Assembly: GCA_000729835.1 (NCBI GenBank)
Contig: JFHB01000120.1
Coordinates: 1 to 64,000, forward strand
Source of the DNA: Atkinsonella hypoxylon
Taxonomy: Eukaryota > Ascomycota > Sordariomycetes > Hypocreales > Clavicipitaceae
Length of the DNA: 64,000 bases
Direction: 5' to 3'
The notes beneath the pieces were generated by a model. That model was given only the letters and a program-made list of their open reading frames with translations, was not told the DNA's origin and searched no databases. The position numbers and the translations under genes are program-made. This document shows positions 24,089 to 35,520 of this stretch, piece by piece. The first letter of the stretch is position 1; every line of letters begins with the position of its first letter.

Positions 24089-27000
24089 ATTACAATCCAA
24101 CCCTTGAATTATTTTGCAAATCCACAGGCCCCACTTTTAGGTACTCGCTAACGGCTGTAGCTATTCCGTAGAGTATCTAGGGATTAAGCACTACCCTGCA
24201 GAGACTTATTTTTGAATATAATCTGCCCCTAAGTTAAAGTATCTATTTTCTCCACTCTATGTCTTGCTAATTTCTAAGCTGATATCTAATTGGCTTAGTC
24301 GAGGCCGCAGCATTTTATTTTTCTAACACCCTGCCATTCATGAAACTGCGCACTGCGCACTGCTCCGATGAGTGATCACAACGCTTTTCCCACATTGTGC
24401 AGCGACCAGGTGTAATAGGTTGCAGGAAAAAGTTGAGTAATTTCTGTTACAAGCATACATAGGGTCGTGACCTGATGCTGAAACCACTGCCGCAGCCCTA
24501 AAAGCGGTTTGGTAATCCTGAACGTAGTCCTTCGGGTGTAGCCCTCAATGCTCTGCCGAGCTCCTCGGTGGTTTAAATCGCCGACCGCTATCAACTAACT
24601 AAAGTGACCTGGATGTTCGGGATTAAGTGACTTAAATGGTGTAGGACGGAGTACTAGCTTCTTTCCCTTTAATATCGATCATAGTACGTCACGGCCAGGG
24701 TGGTGGGGGTGGCAGCAGCTGAGACATTCACTCCTTTTATTTTTATTTTCATAAAAATAAAAATATATATAAGAAAAGCAAATCGTCAGCAGCCTCAATG
24801 TGGTTCATAATTTACATCAACCACTCAGATGACTGCCCCTACCCGTCGACGGCTGAGTACAGATGTTCAAAGCCAGCTGGTCGGGACTTCCATCCAGCTT
24901 CATCTACTGTTACCCGGCATAGGATTTTGTTCTTGATGCCAGAAAGTCCTTGGTGACATGAATCGCTCTTGTGCTCAGGCGAAACCATCTCTTCTATGGA
25001 CGTGAGCTGAGCGGTACTAGGACGAACTACCCCAAACAGAGGAATGGAAGCAACATCCGGGATCTGGGTGCTGGCCTCCATGCTTTCGTGGGATGGTGCA
25101 GGCGTCCTTATTCTCGAAGTGGAGATATGAGCGGAGGTTTGTTGGTCAGTCTTGATCCCCCACGAGGTCACACTGCCCTGCGCTCAAAGTGTACAAAGAA
25201 ACGGTGATGGCGGTAATCGTGACGTGATGGCTCTGACATCTCACTGAGACCATTGGGACCAAATCATCAAGCCCTTCTAGATACTTGCTGAATCTCACGG
25301 TTCCAAGCTGTGTGTAGCTTCTCACACATGTACATCGGGTGATCCCCCAACATTTCCAAAACTAGTGTTTCGCCTTGTATGGAGTACTGACAAGGCCAAA
25401 ACATGATGTGAGCGTGTACTCGGTATTGTCAGGACAATGGGCCTGATCCCAATTTACGTTGTCGTACATGCATACGGAGTTCCTTAGGTAGGCACATGCA
25501 GGAGGTGCAATGTCCGCGCCTTTCATGCAGCAACAACATCGCCAAGGAGGAAGAAGACTGGTTGGACGATCTATTGATGCGGTACGAATTACCGGCCTGC
25601 GTAGTGGGTTCTTAGCCAACAGTGGAGGGACAGAACCATCGTTGTGTAGAACGATGGCGACTTTAGGAAGGCGTACGGAGTACATGAACACATACTCTCC
25701 TCCAGATCTGGAGAGATAAACCCGCGCATTCCCAGATTCTGTCCATCCATGATATCACGGACCATGGCACGCGGGGCGACGAAACGACTGAACTTCCTTT
25801 CTGTACAAAAGGCCCTGATATTCGAGGAATTCGTAGGCTCCCTGAGGCTAAGCCTTCTTTGGAGTATCATATATGATGTGACACGCCCATTCTGATAGCT
25901 TTGAAAAATCATCAAAGGCTTCAAAAGCCTTGAAAACCGAGCCCTCTATGGACCTCGTTAATCGCGATGCGGATGGGTGGGTGGGTTGCGATTTTTACCC
26001 AATAAATTGTAAAGGCAGACAAAGGACCTTCAGACCTGTCAGGGTGGAGTCTTCACCAAGTGGATCTCATGCGAGTAGCCAAAACGGGAGTGGACGATTT
26101 TGATTTAGCGCGGATAGCTGTGAAGGACCTGTGAGAAGGACCATGATATTATCGTTCTGGTACGAAGGAAGCAAGGAGGATAATATTGGGAGGGCACCAG
26201 AACTTGTGGCTTCAATTCCATCATTGATCGCAGTGTGCACAGGGTAAAAACATTGCCCAATGCTCCACACCATCTCGTTCTCTTCATGGAAAGACACATT
26301 CTCTTTACAAAGAGACGTGCATAAGTCGTTGCCTGCTAACTGGGGCCGTCTGCGCCGCCTGGTGTCTCCCGCCTAAATGTTGCATGCCAATCTAATTTCT
26401 GATGCTAATTATGGCGTCTGTGTCTCAGGAGTCTGATGGGCCGGCCCGTATTATGCCCATCCTTCCTATTCTGATGTGGTGCTCTGGGTCGGCCTTTCGA
26501 CGTTTGTCATGGTGCCGTCGTTGTGCCCTATTCGTGACTGGCTCGCGCTGCACAACATCGACAGGGATCCATAATTACTTTCCACTAAGAAGTTTGGGCG
26601 AGGAGACGTTGCAACGCGTTCCAGACCTGAGGGCCTTTTGCTGTTGGACATGAATTGTATATGACTATGGTCGCCTAACGTTGCTCCTCGGTCAAGTCTC
26701 TTCCTCGTTCCGGGACTTCTAGGCCAGATGTCCGAGGCCAACCGTCGCATCGCGCTTCAGAGTAGACACCAGAGCGCGGAAGTTGGCGCACGGAGCAGAG
26801 ACCACCTGGATCAAGATTGGCCGATTGGCCGATAGCTCTCTTATTGTCGAGGGGCCGGCAGGGATATGCGAACCTCTCGGCAACAGTGACATGCTGCTGC
26901 CTTTACATACACAGGTAGGTGATCTTTGTTGATCGGAGTGTACTCCGTGCAGACTAAATGTTCTGGACTTGATCGGCCGGTTCAAACGAATGGATATTAG

Positions 27001-28499
27001 CCAGCAGATTTATGGGGACGGACGTCAACCATCTCCTAGATGGACTAGAATAACAAAGGTCTGATATGAGTATGAGTGGACGAACAGGAACGGTCTACTC
27101 CGTACTTAACAGTGTACATGGCTGAGCCCGGCGCTAGTCGTTTGGCAACAATAAGGGAATACAATAAACTCTACCTTATCTCGGAGAATAAGTTGGAGGC
27201 TGTTGCATTACCCAAGAAAGGGACAAAGTATGTGGAGGAAGAGGTCATTGGCGTCACCCCTTGTGGGCATGGGTGTAATCGACATCGAGTCAAACGAGTG
27301 TTGATGACTCTAGAATGAGCTATTTGCAGAGGGACAATGATGATCTCCTGGCATCATTGACTTGGCGGAGCAAGTATGTATAGAGTATAGCTCTTCAGGT
27401 GCTCCAACAGTCCAGCGCTGCAACAGGCAAGGCGGCTATTATAATGAATCCTCAGTATAGGAACCGGGTCCCCAACGACGTAGGGTTTAGGTGGACATTT
27501 GTGGGCTCTCGTCAGGAATCAGATGTGCTTGAATTATGCAACTCGCTCGCCTAGATAGCCCCATCCTCGGAGATGCGTCCATATACATGAAAGGCCGCAT
27601 TCCGAGGTCAATGAGTGGATCGACCAGTGTGAGCGTTTTGAGGGTTTTTCGCGACGGTCGCGGAGTCCTGCAAGTCAAATCCTGGCACATGATGAAAAAG
27701 GGGAGTAGTGACCTGCAACTGAGAGCGCCCGCTCAAGATGATGTGCCTATCTATCTTCAGCTGGACAAGGTCTTAGCTGAGCAGATCGGGCTCGTGAAGG
27801 GCAGAAGCCTGACGGTTGGAGGCGCCGTTGAGAGCTGTGCAAAGCAGCACTACTTAATCAATATGCGCAGGCGAGAAGACAACAGGGTCTGGATAGGGTA
27901 TGGCAACGATGAAGTGCAGAATCGACTGAGCATGGACTGAATCGACCTCTGCAGGGCGTACGGAATAGTGCATCCGATCTCCTCAGCTCCACACAGAAAG
28001 CAAGGAATGCAACATCCAGTTGTATCGAGGCGCCCACGGCCATCAATGAGGGTCGACGTTCAGGGTTGAGAATCAGCCGAGAAAAAAAAAGCCTTTCGTG
28101 CAGAGGCCTGCTGCTACTTGGCCAGGGTGCTTGTCATTCCATGCCAAACCAGGGACGGACTGGTGCAGCACGCGCTGAAAAGACAAAATTAACCAAAATG
28201 AAACAGGACAGGACAGGAGATAGGACCAACACAACAGGATGATGATGCTGTTACTCGGTCGGTTTTGTGGGCTTTTGTGCCTGCTTCATTCTCTGTGGGG
28301 CAGGAGAAGAGGATGGGGCTTTCCCAGACGGACGTGAAGTGGATGGCTGGCAGCCTGCTTAATATTGTAATATTGTAGTTAATATTGTCTGCGTCTCGCC
28401 TGATGCCCTAAATCACTCTGACGCCTCGCAAACACAACCACGCCGATAGTTAGCGTTGGCGCAAGACGGGATACCAGCCATCACGCCAGATTCATGTTT

Positions 28500-28525
28500 A
28501 TGATTATAATTATAATTATAATCAT
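28500..28525. repeat. Perfect 26-bp AT palindrome
   Basis: The 26 bases read identically on both strands: ATGATTATAATTA, then its reverse complement. The core is TATAAT units. It could extrude as a cruciform. Confidence 0.85.
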
Positions 28526-30674
28526 TTTTCTTTTTCCCTTTTGAATAGAACTCTGCTAGTGTTCCTGTGGGTGTTGAAGATAGCTAAGCGAAGCTCGCGA
28601 GGGTTTGTTGTTTGGCTGATGCTCACTATCGCTGGGCCATCAAGCATCCACCACGGCTCATATAATACAGCAAGTAACGTTATAACTCGCTTAATACTGA
28701 TGTCAGATCTCGGCCGAGGGGAAGGCTGTGTTCAAAGAAAATCCAGGACACACTATATGCCCTGCGCTCCTGTCATCTGCTGCTATCGACTATGTATCAG
28801 TTCCCTGACATTCTGGGGTCGGCCCGGCTTGAGCCAACATCAGTCTGCTGCCGTTGACCGGAGAAGCCTTCGCGTGAACAGATGTTTGCTAAGTCGCGGC
28901 GCTGTTTTACCTGCCATAACCGCGCATGGGAGTAGAGAACTAGCACAATGAAGTGTCTGCCAACTCGTTGGTGGACTGGTGTGTTTTGAGATACGCCCCC
29001 GACTTATTCTGTCTTGCAACCCACACTGGATGCCTTTTAGTCAGTTGCTCAGTCAAACCAACCCTTCCTTCTTCTAATATTTGGGAAGCGTACAAAGGAA
29101 CTTACAGGAGGTAGGGGTTAGAAGCCAGACGAACCAGCCGCAGCAGAAGCGATCTACTGTTTATGCGCAATCTCGTCAGCACTACGGAGTATAAGAAAGT
29201 GGTAACTTCTTTTCACCGCTACGACCTGACGCGAATTCTTTTGGAGCCTTAGACGCGTGTTCTCTAGCCTCGAAGCTGGTCTCATTGCACAGTCCATGGC
29301 TAGTGACAGCGCCATCTGCACTCGTAACAACAGACGAAAGAGTGCGGCAAGCACCTAACAGATGAGGGGCTGGCTGATTCTCTTGCCCCTCAAAAGCTAT
29401 TCGTTGGCGAGGTATGCTGGCAGTGCTGGTTGCCACTTCTGGTACAGCCTAGACGTTATCGGCGAATGCCATGACACGATCTCGAAGAACAAGAGGAGCC
29501 CTGAATTGTCCACTCGGTACCTTTGACGATATCATGTACATAATACGAGTGGCAGGCTGATCCGGGCTGACCTACCCACTAGTACTGGTAACCACCAGGG
29601 CAAGAACCCCATGACCTTGATCCTGGTAATATCTGTCTCCTGCAGCAAACCCTCCCAAGATGGCAAAGTCGTTGAGCCAAGCCTGTTGATACAACCCTAA
29701 GCAGGGTTAAAGCTTTGAGACCAACGCAGCCCATTCCATGGCGCTAAAGGTCGACCTTGCAGTTGCAGGTCGTGGCCGAAGAGAAACAAAATCCAGTGTG
29801 GAAACTATGCAGCTAGGCACGTTTGGATACAGCAACCGACGCCTGACGTTGACAATTCATCAAGCATGTCGCGCCGCCTGTACGCTAAAATATGGCCTCA
29901 TGGACTTTGCGAGGGACTACAAAAGTCCGGCTCGGTACGGATCACTAGCTACTCCCAAGACGGCTAGGCTAGGACGTGGTTTTTATAAACGATGGAACCG
30001 AACCAGTTGACAGGCCCCTAGGCTGCTTCCGAGGCACCGTGCTTGGACTCCCGTCAGTATCCCGTCAGTATCCACAATTTGGCAGGCTCTCTCGGGTCAG
30101 TACTAACTAGTTAGACCATGAGATCTTTACGGAATACCTTGAGTTTAACACCCCCTAACGGGGGCCGGCCAGCAGGCAGCCCTTCTTCCATCATCCCAAC
30201 TGACAGGCTGTGGGGGAATAATGACTTCCAATGAGCACTACTCTCGCACATTTTTGAGCTATCGGGCATCTCCACTGGGCTATAGTGCCTGATGGATGGC
30301 TATATTACCTGATGAAGGGGTTTCGCGCGTTCTCATCAAAACACGTTTGGCCCATTTTGTGTAAGTACAGCTCCATACCAGATTCTGGCAGGCACCCTCC
30401 CTCCCTCCCTCTTTGACCACACATGTACAGCAACAAGGTACTTCTGTGCTTCATGTACTAGCTGGATTGAAGTTCCAGCATCAGTATCATGGACATGCAA
30501 ATCGACTCAGCAAGCCACTGCCAGATGCGACGGTTTGGCTTGGTTGATGATGTTTGATGCCATAATACATACCTCGCCTCCAGCCCCAACTACCTTAGGT
30601 CGGCAGGATGTATGACAGTACTGGATGACGGGATGGGTCACTGGCTTAACTGCCTTCCGGAGTTCTGTACTTAC

Positions 30675-30703
30675 GTACCTAACTAATGTAGGTAGGTAGG
30701 TAT
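30675..30703. repeat. AGGTACCTA-type word cluster
   Basis: GTACCTAACTA followed by GTAGGTAGGTAGGTA, an imperfect inverted arrangement of the same dispersed word family. Confidence 0.65.
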
Positions 30704-32607
30704 GATCACTGGATTGTCAATCCTGTGCTCAAAACTGGCACCACTTCCCCAGTAACGTCACTGTCGAGGGGGTGTACTGGGGGCGTCGAAATGAGAAGCT
30801 CGCAGCTCGCACACCAACGGATCAACAGGAACCCAATGTGTCAACCTTTTCTGTGAAGCACTTGCGCAGGTTACGCAGCAGCTGGTGGCATCCTTGCGCA
30901 GCGCCGGCCCTGCAATCGCCACCTCGCTCACCTCACTCGCGACTAATTTTTTTCCACATAAACTACTCCGTACGGAGGAGGGAGTACTGTTGGATACACC
31001 TTGACTTGTGTTAAGCAAGGGATCCACATACGCTGATCTCAAGCACCTCGTCTGTCCCCACCACGATACTCCATGTCCCCAGCTTAGAAGTGAGATATAC
31101 GGACATTCCATGACCATGCCATGACCATGGCGTCTCCAGTTATGGGGATGGGGTTGCAGATGAACCTGCATGTCGACTACAAGCTTGTAGACACCATACT
31201 TGATAGGCACAAGCAATTCTGACTTCGGCTTGGTCCTTATAGCCGGTCACATGGTTGAAATGCCGTCTGCTGGCCCTCACTCACTCATTCATATCAAGGG
31301 GGGAACCAATTGTTGCTTCATAGTAAAATTTATCCCCCGCCCCCGCCCAACAAAGTTCCAATTTAGGGTAAATATCACCACCCTTCGCAAGCTCGACGGA
31401 TCTGATTGAGCTAGGCTGAAGACTAGGATCGACAACCAACGAGCTCTAGTTCAGCCCTTCTTCGACTCTGTTTTTCGTGCTCTATGTGTTCACTTTAGAC
31501 ACAGTGGTCTCCTGGGGTCCAGTTGCCCATACCTTTTAAGTTTCTCGCATGAACCAGTCGGCCTTAAGTTATTGCTTTTTCCTTCAGGGTCCTGTGGCCA
31601 AAGCCCCTTCCGTCGGTTCTTAGCGGTTCCGCACCAGCTTATCTTGTCTCAACATTCACCCAACGCCGGTAACTTGTTTCCAATCCGAGGATTACCTTGC
31701 CACCCCAAGGGCCTACGCCAAGTCTTTCAATTGCACATGGGAAGAGCGAAAAAAAAACCAAAAAAAAACACAGAGGACATCCAATGAGAGGCGCACAACT
31801 GATCTAGTCTTCTGGCGCCTGTCTGTACACCACTGTTCACCTCTTGTTTCTTTATCAGCCCAGCTCTTACCGTCCAATCCTTTGAAGCTCATACACCCTT
31901 CCATAATTTCTTCACCAGTAACGCACTGAGCGTAAGCTCAAGGTTGGGGAGAGGAGCTCAAATTGTTATTTGCTTTATGACAAACAAGACTGCTCCACCG
32001 AGGGCTATTCGACTGATCCTGGAATCAGTGTGGCTCCATAAACAGAGCTCTTGGAGCGTGCAGCTGTCGAGTACAGAAGCGACCAGCGACAATCACCGAA
32101 TACCTCCTGACTCTTCATCTTTATTATTTTGACTAAACAATATTAGCATATTGTTATCGAGTCTTCAAGACGACGTTCACTCTCCGCTCTCCGCAGTCCA
32201 CACTATAGTTTACGGCCTCTGGACAGAAAGCTTTTAGAATTCCTTACTGCTTCACGCGACGTTATTCAGGACAAGCAAACTGGAGACACCTTGACGATCC
32301 CACCAACTGATTCTCATATTGAACCGGTGCTGCTGTGCGGTACTTTGGCTGGTTGTTGAGGCGCGTTTTCGAGGCCCGTACGGAACACCATTTCAAACAA
32401 GCTGAATCACAGCATACAGTTGGCTGCGTCCCATTATTTACCTGGCAGGTTGTCATCGCGCCCTCAATTCTATTTTGCAAGCGGTATACTTCCAAATCAT
32501 TGCGGTAAAATATACACCAACCGTCCTGCCACATTGTGGGTTTTATCAAAACCTTTGTGTCAATACCGAAGGCCGTTTTCTCTCTACTCTTGGCCATTGT
32601 TTACAAA

Positions 32608-33843
32608 ATGGCACATCACTTTACTCAAAGATCGTCAGATGAGGTAATCAATGAGTCGTTTAGCTCATTTTGCCACGAAAGCCTATGGTTTGGAACCGTT
32701 GCTGACATCAAAATAGACATTGTCTTCAAAGACGAGCTACCATAAGGGTAAATTGGGTTCCCCCAAACACGCCCATAATTCCGAATCTGTGCTCAAGAGG
32801 TCTTTCAGCACACCAGATACTGCTAAATTGGGGAAAGCCGCTGAAGAGGCTGAGTTTCAGCGGACGGCAGCTGCAGAAAAGAAACGCAACAAACTCGGAT
32901 ATCACAGAACATCGATAGCATGTAGTACGTTGGTATGGCGTAAGATATGAACATAGCCTCTAGGAACTGACAGATAATATCAGGTCATTGCCGGCGCAGG
33001 AAAATTCGCTGTATCGCATCACCTGATACTCCAAATCGATGTATCAACTGCATTCGACTGAAAAAGGAATGTAGCTTTTACCCAGTTGATCAACAACCAG
33101 GCCCAGAGTCGAGAACCAAAGTCACATCGAGGCAGAAAGGTGATCCTAGCGCGTCGTCGATCCCATCTTCGCCAGCAGTTGGTGCGGAGAGCCTCACCAA
33201 TGTATCGTCTGCAACGGGAAGAAGCATTATACCTGCCTCTGGCTCCCAACCAGCCCATGCTGAATGTTTTTCTGACCCGAGTGGTATGTGCTAACCTGTA
33301 TTTTGAAGAGACGGACGGTATGCTAACGTATCTCTTTTACTCAGTGTCATCTAATGGATTGTCTGCGGTTAACCAGTACGCCTTCACGAACCCAACCCCT
33401 GGCTGGGTGACGACGGAAATGGCCTCGATTGGCGTTTCGAAATCTGACGATCATTCGATTCCCTGGCATTCCTACCCAACTGAGTCATCTCTGAATGGAC
33501 AATTTTCTCCATATACTCAGACACCATCTGCATCAATAGCTTGGACTTCGGGAGCATCCGAGGCTGGATCCCATGACGAAATGACCTGGGGTGATTATTC
33601 AACTCCAATCAGGTCCCTCTCCTACAGCGGGGAAAGCAACGATGGCCATGCACAAAGCACTTTCATGTCGATGAATCCAGCGCATCCGGCACAACAATAT
33701 GACAGAAGACAGTCGAACTTGTCTGACATCTATACTCCGTATTCAACAAGCGTGGCTGGCATGCCATCACATTCAATGGCTGTTGTGAACCCTTCGGCCC
33801 CAGTGCTTCATGTAGCGCCATTCACGTCAGGCGTGAATCCTTG

Positions 33844-33879
<36 letters not shown>

Positions 33880-34015
33880 GATTCTTGCTGCCCAAGCTCC
33901 ATTTGCGACGTGGCAATACGGCGGAGCACCTAATGGCAGCCAGCCGATGTTGATAGATGGGGCACGGGTTCAAGGGGTGACACAAGCCCCATCTGATGTC
34001 TACTACTCCACCTGA
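32608..34015 (+). CDS. Zn2Cys6 transcription factor
   Basis: Fungal binuclear zinc-cluster regulator. Four exons by my joining: 32608-32643, 32717-32924, 32984-33283, 33345-34015, 404 residues. Introns 2 and 3 have clear donors (GTACGT, GTATGT) and acceptors; intron 1 (GTAATC ... AATAG, branch CTGAC) is less sure. The zinc cluster spans residues 81-111 with C-x2-C-x6-C-x9-C-x2-C-x6-C spacing (ACSHCRRRKIRC, RCINCIRLKKEC), preceded by basic KKRNKLGYHRTS. No fungal-specific middle homology domain is visible; the rest is Ser/Pro/Gln-rich with a 12-residue Gln run near 350. After the TGA stop, a different frame continues with TPPEFDLMELVSPIQMAKMM, so the C-terminus may be mis-modelled or frameshifted. 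Target genes are unknown. Confidence 0.85.
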
Positions 34016-34855
34016 GTTTGATTTGATGGAGCTCGTCTCGCCCATCCAGATGGCCAAAATGATGGTAAATCATTCTTTTTGCTCAATTTATCACAAACGA
34101 ATGGTAGAATTATGATGTCAAAGAACCGGAGCATGCTCCAATTGTGAGAATGGAGGATTGCCCTTCGGCGGGCTGACGTCAACGGCTTCGAACAAATGAG
34201 CATAATTCGACTGAAATCGGACGATACTTGTCAGAAAACAAAGTAGCCGAATGATCTGGCACAGCGAGATGCAAATCTGTGTTATTATCCCTGCGGTCTC
34301 GCACGGTCTCGCATGGTGGATGCAACGGCTGGGGAAGAATAGTTTGAGGCTCTCTTTTCGCATTCTGCAATGTGCGAAATGCTGGAATTGTTCGACTTGT
34401 GGACGCGAGCGAATTTTTGTGGGATCCAAGATGGAGAGGAAAATAAGGGAGGTAATAATGATTAATAGAAGCTGCATTTGATGTGGAGAGTTGGGGCGGC
34501 GCTGCACCTGTTGCCAAGGTATAATTGAGGCAGGCATTTACGACGGCATATAGAAAATAATGTTGCCATTTGACGGGCATGTTCATGGAGGAAAAGTACA
34601 AAAAAAAAAAAGAAAAAAAAAATTCTGCAATGAGACGCGCTAGAAATGCTTTTCGTATGATTGCTAGAAGGCATTCCGGCTGGGTACTTGGATTACTCGC
34701 GTACGCAAAAGACCTGTCAACTGGATGGGGAAGCAGAATCAAGTCGTCTCCAGAATATATAATAATAACTGCATCATTAAAAGACTTGGCTTTCTCAGCT
34801 TCTTGGAAGAAATAATACATGACTAATTCTACTCCCATCTATGGCTTCGATCGTG
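34016..34855. other. Intergenic, Zn2Cys6 gene to DUF202 gene
   Basis: About 840 bases between convergent genes, with an A-rich run at 34600-34622. The first 35-60 bases may still be coding in a shifted frame (see the Zn2Cys6 gene). Open frames on the minus strand here lack domains. Confidence 0.5.
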
Positions 34856-35520
34856 CTAAGAAACTAGTCGCCAAGTCAATACCATAAGCGTCATATAAGC
34901 ACCCAAACTGAGCATCGTCAAAAGCAAAACTGTATCGCCACTCGTCTTGAACTTCTTTTGAACACCACCATCTCCCGTCTCCGAGGTGAAGAATTGCCGG
35001 TTCCCTTGATATCGACGATACGCAGCGACAAGCAGCACAGCGAATCCGTACACTGCAAATAATGCGCCTATCGCATAGAATTCCTGCGTGAAGATCTTCA
35101 AGATGACGAGAGCGAAGGAGAATTGCCCCAGCGCCGTTCGCATGTAGGCGCCTTCGAAAGTCCGCTGGGCAGCACGAACTTCAACAAGCCTACTCGGGGT
35201 TTTCAGGGAGCTGAAATTTAGCAAAGGCTGGCCATGATCAAAGAATCTCATGCTGCCTTGTCCAAGCAGTTCGGAATCTGGGGAGCGGGATGCGCGACTC
35301 ACTCCTGAGAGGTTAGGACTACAGATCGCGCTCGGTGGAGACGCAGATGCAGATGCTCTTCTGGGTGTGGCTTCTCGGGAGCGGGGTCAGTGGTCAGTCG
35401 ATTGCAGAGCATAGGCGAGTGATGAGTCTTTGCGAAGCTGTTGGGCGATGTGGTACCTGGAACATGGTGGATGTTTCGACGTTGAATAACCTGGCCACGT
35501 CACGGTCTACCTGCGTCCAT
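34856..35520 (-). CDS. DUF202-family small membrane protein
   Basis: Small integral membrane protein of the DUF202 (YidH-like) family; biochemical role unknown. The main exon, 34856-35373, is secure. It begins in a Ser/Pro-rich cytosolic tail (TPRRASASASPPSAI), continues with RLVEVRAAQRTFEGAYMRTALG, the DUF202-like segment, and then three hydrophobic helices: FSFALVILKIF, FYAIGALFAVYGFAVLLVAA and TVLLLTMLSLGAYMTLMVLTW. No in-frame ATG exists upstream in that exon, so a short first exon is needed. The best in-frame choice is 35511-35520 (ATGGACGCAG, donor GTAGAC, acceptor CCCGAG), giving 175 residues. That 10-nt exon is an inference and could be wrong. Confidence 0.68.

Larger units (their letters stand above)
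23152..32607. other. 9.5-kb gene-poor stretch
   Basis: No frame in this stretch has a recognisable domain, and the longest are near 150 codons, many lacking ATG starts. Contents I can name: an AGGTACCTA-type cluster at 23566-23589, a telomere-like tract at 24071-24088, AT-rich blocks at 24140-24330 and 24736-24775, a 26-bp perfect palindrome at 28500-28525, and TACGGAGTA/TACTCCGTA words at 25674, 27096, 29183 and 30964. The part just upstream of 32608 will include the promoter of the Zn2Cys6 gene. Decayed genes or long non-coding transcripts could hide here; I cannot show either. Confidence 0.55.

Noticed and set aside
24839..25171. 110-codon minus-strand frame
   Set aside because: No ATG at the start, no domain, and Ser/Thr composition without coding signature.
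27536..27940. 134-codon plus-strand frame
   Set aside because: No recognisable domain, no supporting splice or start context; lies in the gene-poor stretch.
34179..34838. 219-codon minus-strand frame downstream of the Zn2Cys6 gene
   Set aside because: Low-complexity Phe/Ser/His-rich with homopolymer-derived runs; no domain.
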